Shown piece by piece: positions 26,483 through 34,997 of a stretch of 64,000 nucleotides of DNA. Numbering within the stretch: the stretch's first letter is position 1; each line of letters starts with the position of its first letter. Under the pieces are notes generated by a model that saw nothing but the letters and a program-made list of their open reading frames with translations, did not search any database and was not told the DNA's origin. This DNA is from B30-G6 sp963701385 (lineage in GTDB: Bacteria; Desulfobacterota; Desulfobacteria; Desulfobacterales; B30-G6), in NCBI GenBank assembly GCA_963701385.1, contig CAVOZW010000005.1:70741-134740 (forward strand). The letters run 5' to 3'. Made by a program: the position numbers and the translations under genes.

Positions 26483-26809
26483 TTACAAATCCGGCACAAA
26501 TATGCAGTTTTCAAATCCAAAATCATCTTTCTCTCTAGACGGGCAATCCGGTATAAACACCTGATTGCCCTTAATATAAAAGTATATGAATTCCTGATCG
26601 GCGGGAAGGTTTATGCGCCACATTTCATCGGTATCCCTGGTCAATGGGTGGCGTTGAAATCCGTCCAGAGAACTCGCGAAAAAAACCATCTGACTGCTGG
26701 CATCTTTCAGATAGAGAGAAACCAGATTCCCTTGTATTTTTTGAGAATGCGTGGCACACCCCCCAAGAGCCCATACGGTGAGGATCATAAAAAGGCCGAG
26801 TCTGTTCAA
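26483..26809 (-). CDS. Lipoprotein with glycogen-binding/isoamylase-N-like domain
   Basis: 108 residues. The signal ends in a lipobox (ALGGC), so it is lipid-anchored. The remainder resembles the AMPK-beta/isoamylase N-terminal E-set fold: MVFFASSLDGFQRHPLTR, then EMWRINLPADQEFIYFYI and a final FGFENCIFV. The same fold occurs in the upstream protein (LGSFTDWQRVPM), with its start overlapping that gene's stop by 4 bp (ATGA). Carbohydrate binding is an inference from the fold. Confidence 0.65.
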   Translation of the reverse strand: MNRLGLFMILTVWALGGCATHSQKIQGNLVSLYLKDASSQMVFFASSLDGFQRHPLTRDTDEMWRINLPADQEFIYFYIKGNQVFIPDCPSREKDDFGFENCIFVPDL

Positions 26810-27372
26810 ACCGGGTCTCCCACGAAAATAACCGAGTTTTGGCCCCCGAAGTCATCCTGCTCCCTGGTTAAAATGGTAGGGTCGGGAAAACTATCCTGTC
26901 CGTTCAGTACATAACTGAAGTGGTGTTCGCCCTCCGGCAGCGCCAGTACTATTTCCCAATATCCGCTGTTCCCTACCGCATGCATGGGAACTCTTTGCCA
27001 GTCTGTGAAACTCCCGAGAATTTCTGCACGGGTAATATCCGGCCGATAAATGACAAATCGATTCGACTCAAGCACAGGGGCTTGAGAAAAAGACAGGACA
27101 AGAATCAGGACGGCGGCGACTGCCGCCAGAGATGCCGTTACCAGGCTTTTGGGTTGTATCATAAAGGCTCGTATTCTTTCCCAAGCCGTTATTCTGGCAA
27201 AGGTGCATTCCGGTATGTGCGTAACGACTTCTCCTCGAAGAAGAATTTCCTGTTCTAATAAAAGCAGTGCTTCATCCGCAGTCGAGGGGTTTTTTTTGAA
27301 CTGACGAATAAAAGAAATTTTATCGTCCATGTTCATTTCGTCATCGATGAATAGACTGGTTAAATGATCCAT
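26806..27372 (-). CDS. Anti-sigma-factor-like membrane protein with glycogen-binding-like periplasmic domain
   Basis: 188 residues. Cytoplasmic helical part (1-75), one transmembrane helix (about 78-98, SLVTASLAAVAAVLILVLSF), and a C-terminal E-set domain of the AMPK-beta/isoamylase-N kind (AEILGSFTDWQRVPMHAV, GYWEIVLALPEGEHHFSYVL). It directly follows the ECF sigma gene, 1 bp apart, the usual place of an anti-sigma factor. The zinc anti-sigma H-x3-C-x2-C motif is absent. The anti-sigma role is inferred from position and topology. Confidence 0.65.
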   Translation of the reverse strand: MDHLTSLFIDDEMNMDDKISFIRQFKKNPSTADEALLLLEQEILLRGEVVTHIPECTFARITAWERIRAFMIQPKSLVTASLAAVAAVLILVLSFSQAPVLESNRFVIYRPDITRAEILGSFTDWQRVPMHAVGNSGYWEIVLALPEGEHHFSYVLNGQDSFPDPTILTREQDDFGGQNSVIFVGDPV

Positions 27373-27373
27373 C

Positions 27374-27847
27374 TTATACCTCGTTATTCAGGATTGATTT
27401 TAATTTTATCCGCGCACGATGAATTTTAATTTTTATGTTCGCTTCACTGGTTCCGACGATCCCGGCAATGTCCCGATAGGTTAAATTGCTGCTAATTTTT
27501 AAGTTCAGGATATCCTGTTCCATGGGGTCAAGGCGCTGCATGGCTTTCAATACATCTCGGTATGTTTCTCTAATCAATAAATCATGCTCGTGATCTTGAA
27601 CACCATGGACGTCTGTTAAGGCCTGTTTTTTTCCATCTCGACTTTTGCGTTTTTCGTCGATCATTGCATTTCTGGCAATTTTGAAGAGCAGGGCTTTGCA
27701 CCAGACACGCGATCGATATCGATCCAAAAGGCGTGTAAAACTTTCCTGTAGAATGTCCGATGCCAAATAGTAGTCACCGCTCATACGCATGAGATAAGCA
27801 AACAAGCCGTTCTTGTGTTCGATGTAAAATTGATTGAAGCGCTTCAT
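27374..27847 (-). CDS. RNA polymerase sigma factor, ECF subfamily
   Basis: 157 residues, normal ECF length. Region 2 is visible as LASDILQESFTRLLDRYR and CKALLFKIARNAMIDEKRK; region 4 as LDPMEQDILNLKISSNLTYRDIAGI with SEANIKIKIHRARIKLK as recognition helix. It heads a four-gene operon with the anti-sigma-like protein, the lipoprotein and the Gly/Ser-rich exported protein, so these are the first candidate targets. Confidence 0.9.
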   Translation of the reverse strand: MKRFNQFYIEHKNGLFAYLMRMSGDYYLASDILQESFTRLLDRYRSRVWCKALLFKIARNAMIDEKRKSRDGKKQALTDVHGVQDHEHDLLIRETYRDVLKAMQRLDPMEQDILNLKISSNLTYRDIAGIVGTSEANIKIKIHRARIKLKSILNNEV

Positions 27848-27885
27848 CTTGAATACAATAACGTTTTGGTGATAAAAAGGTTACA

Positions 27886-27932
27886 GAAAAACAAGAGGTC
27901 GGGTTTCCTGGAAACCCGACCTCTTGTTTGAA
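27886..27932 (-). terminator. Intrinsic terminator of the lnt-prfB operon
   Basis: A long perfect stem (about 16 bp, CAAGAGGTCGGGTTT with AAACCCGACCTCTTG) with a 5-nt loop and T runs on both sides, placed between prfB and the sigma gene on the minus strand. It can isolate the two operons. Confidence 0.85.
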
Positions 27933-27982
27933 AGAGGATCTGTGCCGCCAATATGCTGAAATGATGTAATTTTGGGACACTA

Positions 27983-29081
27983 CTACGTTTTGCGCGACAG
28001 CAGGACCTTCTCGATGAAAGGGTCAATATCTCCATCCAGGACAGCGTTGACGTTTCCGATGTCGAGATCCACACGATGATCTTTGACCAACTGATACGGA
28101 TGCAGTACATAAGACCGAATCTGGTTGCCCCATGCAATGTCATCCTTGTTTTGGTGAAGTTGCTGCTTTTTTTCTTCCTGCTTCTGCTTTTCAGCCTGGT
28201 AAAGCCGGGCCATCAGCACTTTCATGGCCATTTCCCGGTTGCGGTGCTGAGATTTTTCCTGCTGGCACTGGACCACAATTCCCGTGGGCATGTGTGTAAT
28301 GCGGACAGCGCTGCTGGTTTTGTTGACGTGTTGCCCCCCGGCGCCACTCGCCCGGTAAACGTCGATTCGCAGGTCTTTGTCTTCGATGTCGATGGAAATG
28401 CTACTGTCTATTTCCGGGTAGACAAAGACGGATGCAAAGGATGTATGACGCTTACCACTGGCATTGAAGGGTGAAATACGAACCAACCGATGCACACCGC
28501 TCTCGGAACGCATGTAACCAAAGGCATATTCTCCCGTCGCTGTAAACGTGACGCCCTTGATCCCGGCCTCATCCCCTGGCTGGTAATCGATGACATCTAG
28601 TTGATAGCCCTTTCTCTCGACCCAGCGTGTGTACATTCTGAAGAGCATTTCAGCCCAGTCTTGTGCTTCCGTGCCACCGGCACCCGCGTTGATGGAAACA
28701 ATGGCGTTCTTTTCATCGTCGTCCCCATCCAGCATAAGTTTGAGGGAAAGCGTCCGGGCTCGGTCCTGTATATCGGCGATGGACCGGGTAACCTCCTCGA
28801 CGGTATCTGCATCCGATTCTTCGATGGCGAGATCCATCAGGATGTGACTCTCTTCCAGATCTGATTTCAGTTTGGTGTAGACCGCTACTTCATCCGTGAG
28901 GGAAGTACGTTCTTTCAATATGGCAGTCGTGCTGTCGGGGTTGTCCCAAAAACCATTGCCTGCAAAGATGCTTTCGATTTCCTCGAGGCGTTTTTCTTTT
29001 CCTTCTATGTCAAAGATAGTCTTTCAGGTTTTCCAGCTGCAGTTCAAGATCTTTGATGGCCTGTTTTATTTCAAGTGACAT
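27983..29081 (-). CDS. prfB: Peptide chain release factor 2, with programmed +1 frameshift
   Basis: The gene starts at ATG 29081 (RBS AGGAGG), reads 23 codons to an in-frame TGA at 29012-29010, and continues in the +1 frame to 27983, giving about 365 residues, the normal RF2 length. The shift site is CTTTGAC (29015-29009), the universal prfB slip sequence, by which RF2 regulates itself. The catalytic GGQ is in SGAGGQHVNKTSSAV. The internal Shine-Dalgarno-like element that stimulates shifting in E. coli (AGGGGG) is here only AAAGAC. It directly follows lnt. Confidence 0.95.
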
Positions 29082-29083
29082 AA

Positions 29084-30688
29084 TTATTTCCTCCTGACTT
29101 TCTTTCTGATCGAACTGATTAAGGATAACTGCCTTCTAAACAGGATAACCAAGACAGTGATAATACATGAAATGGCAAATAAATCTCCAAACCGGACATA
29201 GGCTGTCTGTCCACGCATTAAAGGGACATCTTCACCTAGCACGGCATCCTTGAAAAGAGGTGTCTTTGAAACAACCCTTCCCAGCGGATCGATAAACCCA
29301 CTGATACCGGTATTGGCGCTTCTTACAAGGGCTCTTCGCGTTTCAACCGCCCTGAAAACCGCCATGGAAAAATGTTGATAAGGGGCACTCGTCCTGCCGT
29401 ACCAGGCATCATTGGTGATGTTGATAAGCAGTTCGGCACCATTTTGCACGGCGTTTCGGGACAGTAACGGAAATATGAGCTCGTAGCAGATCAGTGTCCC
29501 AATCCGATGTTCGCCCCAGTCGAGGGTGTCGCCAGCAAGCCCTTTGGAAAAATCCCCCACATGTTCGACCATCTTGCCCAGAAATGGAAGCCATCGTTTC
29601 AGAGGAACATATTCGCCAAAAGGAACCAGGTGCGACTTGTCGTATTCGTCGGCGATGATGCCATCGGAATGGACCAGGTATGCACGGTTGTAGTATTGAA
29701 CCTTTTCCGCTTCCCGTCTATAAGCCGGACTTCCGAGCAGGGTGTCTGTTGCGCCGGTCTGAATCCCTTCGATAACCATTTTTGTCAGGGGTTCATGACT
29801 GAGAAAGTAGAACGGCATTGCCGTCTCTGGCCAGACAAGGAGGTCCGGTCGATGAGCCGAAGCTGTTTTCGACATTTCAAGATATTTTTTTATGGTCGAT
29901 ATCTGAAATGCCGGATCCCACTTCTTGGTCTGGTCTATATTCCCCTGAACGATGGCGATTCTTTTTTGGGTTACCCGCGGAATCCTGTCTTCAATGGTGG
30001 AAATTCGCCATGCACCATAGCACCAGGCAGCACCCATCATGACCCCGACGAGGAGAACACAGGCCAGTACTTGTTTGTTACCTGTTTTTTGCCCCTGCCA
30101 GGTCTGTTTGGTAAGGTGCTGAAAAAGTAAGAACAGTAGTCCATTTACCAGTAATATCAGAAAAGATATCCCGTAAACACCTACTATATCTGATATCTGT
30201 ATGATGTGCAACGCGTTATATTGTGTGTAGCCAAGAAGTTCCCAGGGAAATCCGCTGAAAAGGTGAGACCGGATAAATTCGAAGGAAACCCATAGTGTCG
30301 GCACTGTAATAAGAAGGACGCTAATTGACATGCCGGTCCATGCGATGATCATTGAAAAAAGTCCGACATAAATAGCCAGGTAGGATGCCAAGAGAAAAAG
30401 AATGCCGATACAGATGACAATCGGAAATGGACCATACGTGTTCAAGAAGGGAACAAACCAGTACAAAAGAGTTAGATAGTGGACGATGCCGGTTAGGAGA
30501 CCAATTCGAAAGCCATCGAATGCAGACAGGTTTCCCAAGGCCGTCAATAAGGGTACCAGAGCAAACCAGGCCACAGCGCCTTCTCCGATTACAGGAAAAG
30601 AGGCGGTCAGCAACAAACCACTCAAGAAGGCGTATGCCAAACGAGTGGTACCGATGGGTTGTTTAATAGCGGTCACGCTATCCCGCAC
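29084..30688 (-). CDS. lnt: Apolipoprotein N-acyltransferase
   Basis: 534 residues. N-terminal membrane helices, then a nitrilase-like periplasmic domain with the Glu-Lys-Cys triad: VWPETAMPF (Glu), DEYDKSHLVPFGEYVP (Lys), GTLICYELIFP (Cys). It transfers the third acyl chain to lipoproteins, for example the lipobox proteins in this window. It is cotranscribed with prfB, whose ribosome site lies within the last codons. Confidence 0.93.
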   Translation of the reverse strand: MRDSVTAIKQPIGTTRLAYAFLSGLLLTASFPVIGEGAVAWFALVPLLTALGNLSAFDGFRIGLLTGIVHYLTLLYWFVPFLNTYGPFPIVICIGILFLLASYLAIYVGLFSMIIAWTGMSISVLLITVPTLWVSFEFIRSHLFSGFPWELLGYTQYNALHIIQISDIVGVYGISFLILLVNGLLFLLFQHLTKQTWQGQKTGNKQVLACVLLVGVMMGAAWCYGAWRISTIEDRIPRVTQKRIAIVQGNIDQTKKWDPAFQISTIKKYLEMSKTASAHRPDLLVWPETAMPFYFLSHEPLTKMVIEGIQTGATDTLLGSPAYRREAEKVQYYNRAYLVHSDGIIADEYDKSHLVPFGEYVPLKRWLPFLGKMVEHVGDFSKGLAGDTLDWGEHRIGTLICYELIFPLLSRNAVQNGAELLINITNDAWYGRTSAPYQHFSMAVFRAVETRRALVRSANTGISGFIDPLGRVVSKTPLFKDAVLGEDVPLMRGQTAYVRFGDLFAISCIITVLVILFRRQLSLISSIRKKVRRK

Positions 30689-30889
30689 TGATTCTTTAAT
30701 TTTGGCTGCTGCCTATCGCAGTGGAATAGGTTCGAAAATTTCCTGAGAACACCCTATCTTGGCGATGTTTTTGAATCCAACTGAACACTCAGATACATTC
30801 AATCATGAAAATTATCAACACTCCTCTTGACCTCTTCGGAACAATAATTTAAAATTATCTTACGATTATATTCTTTAAGGGGGTTTCAG

Positions 30890-31372
30890 ATGATGAATTC
30901 AGACGAAGAATTGGAACGATATCGTAACATCGGCCGCCTTGTTGAATTGATTCATAAAATGTCCGAAGGTCGCATGAAGAAGCTTCTCGGGCAGTTGGAA
31001 CTAGAGCGGCCAGAAGAAAATGTCAGCGAGGGTGAAAGAAAGCGTGTTCGGGTAGATTGTTTCGTCAGTGTCGACTACGCTGATTCGGAAAGGGTTTTTA
31101 AAGACTATATTGAAGACATCAGCACAAGTGGTGTTTTCATTAACACCCGAGAAGCCTTCTCTGTTGGGGAAGAGATCGTTCTGTCCATGTCGCTTTCCAA
31201 GGACGGGAGTGCGTTTAAGATACCGGCTATCGTTGTCCGCGCAGCACCTGAGGGCATTGGTGTCAGATTTAAAACCACCAGCCAGGTGCAGGAAGCCATT
31301 ATTGAATCATTGATAGAGAGCGTCAACGCACAAAAATCTCTTAACGCCGGAAAATCCATCCATCCATCCTGA
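30890..31372 (+). CDS. PilZ domain protein
   Basis: 160 residues. A helical N-terminus (about 1-50) precedes a PilZ domain with the cyclic-di-GMP-binding parts RKRVRVD (R-x3-R) and DISTSGVFI (D-x-S-x2-G). It is likely a c-di-GMP effector. It starts a four-gene block with the duplicated zinc-ribbon protein, a helical protein and a CheY-like receiver, in the same direction and closely spaced. The ATG follows AAGGGGG. Confidence 0.87.
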   Translation: MMNSDEELERYRNIGRLVELIHKMSEGRMKKLLGQLELERPEENVSEGERKRVRVDCFVSVDYADSERVFKDYIEDISTSGVFINTREAFSVGEEIVLSMSLSKDGSAFKIPAIVVRAAPEGIGVRFKTTSQVQEAIIESLIESVNAQKSLNAGKSIHPS

Positions 31373-31387
31373 TAAGAAGAATTTACT

Positions 31388-31717
31388 ATGCCAGAAAGAA
31401 AAAACAAATCCCAGACAGATTTAGACTGGGAAAACCGGACCTTGTGTTCAGATGAGAGTTGTATCGGCGTGATCGGTCCGGATGGCTTATGCAAAGAATG
31501 TGGCAAGATATACGAAGGCTTTGAATATCAGGCAGCTGCACCTCAGAAAATAGAGACTCTCGATGAAAGCGATACTGAGCTTGAAACCCCGTCTGTCGCC
31601 GAGCCTGATACAGACTGGGAGAACCGGACCTTGTGTTCAGATGAGAGCTGTATCGGTGTGATCGGTCCGGATGGTCGATGTAAAGAGTGTGGGATGCCAT
31701 ACGAAGAAAGCGAATAG
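31388..31717 (+). CDS. Protein with two near-identical zinc-ribbon-like repeats
   Basis: 109 residues. Two copies of a ~34-residue unit (about residues 14-47 and 77-109) share DWENRTLCSDESCIGVIGPD followed by CKECG, with four cysteines each, like a tiny zinc ribbon. They are joined by an acidic linker. The DNA of the copies is nearly identical, so the duplication is recent. It lies 15 bp after the PilZ gene. No enzymatic role is apparent. Confidence 0.75.
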   Translation: MPERKNKSQTDLDWENRTLCSDESCIGVIGPDGLCKECGKIYEGFEYQAAAPQKIETLDESDTELETPSVAEPDTDWENRTLCSDESCIGVIGPDGRCKECGMPYEESE

Positions 31718-31778
31718 AACGCTGTTTTTAACGTTGTGCCGTCAGGGATACCTTGTTGTAAAAAGGAAGGTGGTTAAA

Positions 31779-32198
31779 ATGCTCAGACTGGGGGCTAAAC
31801 CAGAGCGTATGAGAGAAATGGAATTGGACGATATCTTTCTCTCAAGGCTTCAACTTCTTGTCATCATGACCAAAGCATATTTGAACAAATATCCCCTTGG
31901 CAGTTTTCGTGAACGCAGCATCATTGAGAACGCCGAGTTTGTAAAAGTCGACGCTGTTGGACTGGCTGAGGACTTAGACTATTTTGGGTGGGATGAAAAT
32001 TCTCAGAACGGCTTGAAATTGGAGCCTGTTTTTTACCAGAGGGTCAAGTTGCTGGCGGTCATGGCTGAAGCCTTTGCCAAAGGGCATTCCCTTGAAGATC
32101 ATAAGCAGGAGGCTCTCGAGAAAAACCTAAATAGGATTTGTGAGATTATCACCTTTAGCAAAACGATCAGTGATATGCAATTTCTAAAAGTTGCGTGA
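31779..32198 (+). CDS. Conserved alpha-helical protein of unknown function
   Basis: 139 residues, all helical, with a weak two-fold internal repeat (FLSRLQLLVIMTKAYLNKYP and FYQRVKLLAVMAEAFAKGHS, about 70 residues apart). No signal or membrane helix. The ATG 31779 has AAGGAAGGTGG upstream; the longer frame from 31671 overlaps the previous gene and was not used. It is probably part of the PilZ/CheY block. Confidence 0.65.
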   Translation: MLRLGAKPERMREMELDDIFLSRLQLLVIMTKAYLNKYPLGSFRERSIIENAEFVKVDAVGLAEDLDYFGWDENSQNGLKLEPVFYQRVKLLAVMAEAFAKGHSLEDHKQEALEKNLNRICEIITFSKTISDMQFLKVA

Positions 32199-32607
32199 GG
32201 CTACCATCATAGCAAACGTCAAAATAGCCGTTATCGATGAAGACGTCATCGTCAGAGATTTTATTGTCAGCACGTTAATGTACAGTGTCAATAGGGACGT
32301 TCTGACGTTTGACAACGGATTTGATGCCTGGGTTTATTTTGAGGAAGCAGGCTTTCCCGATATGATCGTTGCAGATGTCAACCTGCAGGAGATTGACGGT
32401 CTTGCGTTGGCGTCCAAGGTAAAGGAAGCCAGTTCAAGAACAGCCGTCGTGCTTTTCTCAGATTCACCGATAAACGAAACCAAGGCGAGAGAACAGGGGG
32501 CTGATGCATTTTTAGCAAAGCCTTTCGGCGTCAATGAACTTTTTCATCTGGTCCAGACCTTTGTGGTCGAACAAGACCCTGCCAGAGACCGCTCCACGCC
32601 TGCTTAA
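32191..32607 (+). CDS. CheY-like response regulator receiver protein
   Basis: 138 residues, a stand-alone receiver. Acidic pocket IDED, phospho-acceptor Asp in MIVADVNL, Ser in VLFSDSP and Lys in FLAKPFG. There is no output domain. The start is an unusual TTG that overlaps the stop of the preceding gene by 8 bp; no ATG exists in the frame before the first beta strand. Its kinase is not in the window. Confidence 0.8.
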   Translation: MREATIIANVKIAVIDEDVIVRDFIVSTLMYSVNRDVLTFDNGFDAWVYFEEAGFPDMIVADVNLQEIDGLALASKVKEASSRTAVVLFSDSPINETKAREQGADAFLAKPFGVNELFHLVQTFVVEQDPARDRSTPA

Positions 32608-32630
32608 CAACCGAACGGAACGTTTCATAT

Positions 32631-32705
32631 TTTAACCTGAACTGAGCGATTTTTATCTCGATCTGCACCAATCTCTTCGGGAAAAATCGCTCAGTTCAGG
32701 TTAAA
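32631..32705. repeat. Perfect 24-bp inverted repeat with 27-nt spacer
   Basis: The arms at 32631-32654 and 32682-32705 are exact reverse complements, beginning TTTAACCTGAACTG and ending in five T before the loop. It lies right after the receiver gene and may act as a bidirectional terminator, although a perfect 24-bp stem with a mid-size loop is also typical of mobile palindromic elements. Confidence 0.8.
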
Positions 32706-32774
32706 GAATTAGGCAACAACGAGGACCATGCATGCGCCCTCTGGTTTGCCGTCCATTTCTTAATGAGGGAACTC

Positions 32775-34019
32775 ATGTTTGCGTTGCAACACGAAGACCC
32801 GAAAATTGCCGATCTGGTTCACAAGGAAGCCCGGCGTTTGGAAGAGACGCTCGATCTTGTTGCGGCCGAAAACCATTCTCCTCCAGCCATCATGGAAGCC
32901 CTCGGGTCCGTATTCAACACTAAAACCATTGAAGGGTATCCTGGCAGGCGATACCATGCCGGTTGCGTCAATGCAGATGCTGTAGAACGGCTGGCGATTT
33001 CCAGGGCAAAAGCACTTTTCAACGCGGAACATGCCAACGTGCAACCGCATAGCGGGACATCTGCCAACCTTGGGGTGTATTTTTCGGTTCTCGATATCGG
33101 CGACAGAATGCTGTCCATGACGCTTTCGCACGGAGGCCACCTTTCTCATGGTCATTCCACCTCGATTGCCGGAAAATGTTTTGAGATTCAACATTATGGC
33201 GTTGACCGAAATACGGGATTAATTGATTATGACGCCCTAAGCACTCTCGCAAAGGGGTTTAAACCCAAAATGATTGTTGCGGGTGCCAGCTCATATCCGC
33301 GATTGATAGATTACGAAAAAATGGCTGAGGTGGCGTCATCGATCCACGCATTTTTTATGGTCGACATGGCGCATATCGGAGGCCTGGTGGCCGCCAAAGC
33401 GATTCCGAACCCTGTCCCCGTAGCCGATTTCGTTACGCTGACATGTTACAAAACAATGATGGGCGGAAGGGGTGGCATCATCCTATGCAAAAAGGGATTT
33501 GCAAAACAGGTCGATAGGTCTATATTTCCCGGTTGCCAGGGAACCAGTGCCGTCAACAGTATTGCAGCCAAGGCAGTGATCTTGAAGATGGCTATGCGCA
33601 ACTCTTTTGTGACCATTCAAGAAAAAACCATCGCGACAGCCCGAGCCCTGTCTGAAAGCTTCATCAAGAAAGGATACCGTGTTTTAACCAACGGAACCGA
33701 TACCCACCAAGTGATCCTAGATATCGCTTCAAGGGGGGCGGATGCAGGTTCGGTGGAAAAAGCACTCGAAAAATCAAATATTATTCTCAACAGGAATATG
33801 CTTCCCGGGGACGAGCAGAAACCGGGCACGATCAGTGGTATCCGCATGGGCACAGCTGCCATGGTGTCGCGGGGTATGGGAAGGGCGGAAGCAGACATCG
33901 TCGCAGCTCTCGTGGACAGAGTGATTGCTCATCTTACACGACCCGATGTCATACAATCGGTCAAGAAAGCGGTGACTTCGTTGTGCCGCCGGTTTCCCGT
34001 CTATCCGACACCGTCATGA
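32775..34019 (+). CDS. Divergent serine hydroxymethyltransferase homologue
   Basis: 414 residues with the full SHMT fold: EGYPGRRYHAG, ANVQPHSGTSAN, SHGGHLSHGH, VDMAHIGGLVAA, PLP-lysine region TLTCYKTMMGGRGG (Lys 226), SGIRMGTAAMVSRG. The cofactor Lys and the carboxylate-binding Arg residues are kept. However, residues normally conserved at the active site are changed: the Tyr of KYAEGYPG is Thr, the second Tyr of RYYGG is His, and the His before the PLP Lys is Tyr. So it may act on a different substrate than serine/glycine, or be a weak SHMT. RBS GAGGGA supports ATG 32775. It sits at the edge of the methylamine cluster. Confidence 0.85.
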   Translation: MFALQHEDPKIADLVHKEARRLEETLDLVAAENHSPPAIMEALGSVFNTKTIEGYPGRRYHAGCVNADAVERLAISRAKALFNAEHANVQPHSGTSANLGVYFSVLDIGDRMLSMTLSHGGHLSHGHSTSIAGKCFEIQHYGVDRNTGLIDYDALSTLAKGFKPKMIVAGASSYPRLIDYEKMAEVASSIHAFFMVDMAHIGGLVAAKAIPNPVPVADFVTLTCYKTMMGGRGGIILCKKGFAKQVDRSIFPGCQGTSAVNSIAAKAVILKMAMRNSFVTIQEKTIATARALSESFIKKGYRVLTNGTDTHQVILDIASRGADAGSVEKALEKSNIILNRNMLPGDEQKPGTISGIRMGTAAMVSRGMGRAEADIVAALVDRVIAHLTRPDVIQSVKKAVTSLCRRFPVYPTPS

Positions 34020-34204
34020 CGAGTTCCAGAACAGGTTTGTGCACTTAGCCCGCATATTAATAAAATGTTCGGGTTCACTTCCTGGTTGACTAATGGGCCG
34101 GTCTTTCGTAGTGGTAACATCATTCGGGTTGTTCGCCTCAATTGTTAAGAATTGTTTTCCCGCTAGTCTCATTCGGATCAAATTGGTAAAAGGAAAAAGA
34201 ATCA

Positions 34205-34981
34205 ATGACAGCGTCTGTCGAAGCCCTGAGAGTCGAAAACCTACACAAAAGTTTTGGACAACATACTGTCTTGAAAGGGATTTCCTTCGAGGCAAACGAA
34301 CAGGACGTTATTTCCATATTAGGCAGTAGCGGATCTGGAAAGAGTACACTCCTTCGATGCATCAACCTGCTGGAGACGCCGACCTCGGGAAAGGTTTACG
34401 TGCATGGTGAACTGATCAACATGCAAGATCTGAAGTCAGGCGAGCGAAGGCCTGCGGACCGAAGCCAGGTGGAGCGTATTCGATCGAAACTGGCAATGGT
34501 CTTTCAGCAGTTCAATCTGTGGGCCCACATGACGGTGATGCAAAATGTAATCGAGGCGCCTATTCATGTGCTGCGGCTGCCCAAGCAAGAAGCCAAAGAA
34601 CGGGCTGAACGTCTTTTGAACCGGGTCGGGATGTACGAACACAGGGATTATTACCCAGCGCATCTTTCCGGAGGCCAGATGCAGAGAACCGCCATTGCAA
34701 GAGCGCTGGCGATGGAACCGGATATGCTGCTTTTCGATGAACCAACCTCAGCCCTGGATCCAGAGCTGGTGGGAGAAGTGCTCAAGGTTATGCGAATTCT
34801 GGCAGAGGAAGGTCGCACCATGCTGGTGGTCACCCATGAAATGGGTTTTGCGCGTGACGTGTCCAGCCGCGTGATTTTTTTGGATGAGGGGTTGGTGGTG
34901 GAAGACGGTTCGCCGGATAGCGTGTTCGACAATCCCAAGTCTGATCGTTTCCGCCAGTTTCTCACCGGAACCTTAAAATAG
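34205..34981 (+). CDS. Polar amino acid/opine ABC transporter ATP-binding protein
   Basis: 258 residues, GlnQ/HisP type. Walker A GSSGSGKSTLLRC, signature LSGGQMQRTAIARALAM, Walker B MLLFDEPTSALD, H-loop VVTHEMGFA. An insertion before the Q-loop (LKSGERRPADRSQVERIRS) is typical of the histidine/opine branch. It precedes two HisQ/HisM-type permeases. RBS AAAGGAAA. No binding-protein gene of this class lies in the window. Confidence 0.9.
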   Translation: MTASVEALRVENLHKSFGQHTVLKGISFEANEQDVISILGSSGSGKSTLLRCINLLETPTSGKVYVHGELINMQDLKSGERRPADRSQVERIRSKLAMVFQQFNLWAHMTVMQNVIEAPIHVLRLPKQEAKERAERLLNRVGMYEHRDYYPAHLSGGQMQRTAIARALAMEPDMLLFDEPTSALDPELVGEVLKVMRILAEEGRTMLVVTHEMGFARDVSSRVIFLDEGLVVEDGSPDSVFDNPKSDRFRQFLTGTLK

Positions 34982-34997
34982 GTCGGGACACCTAATT

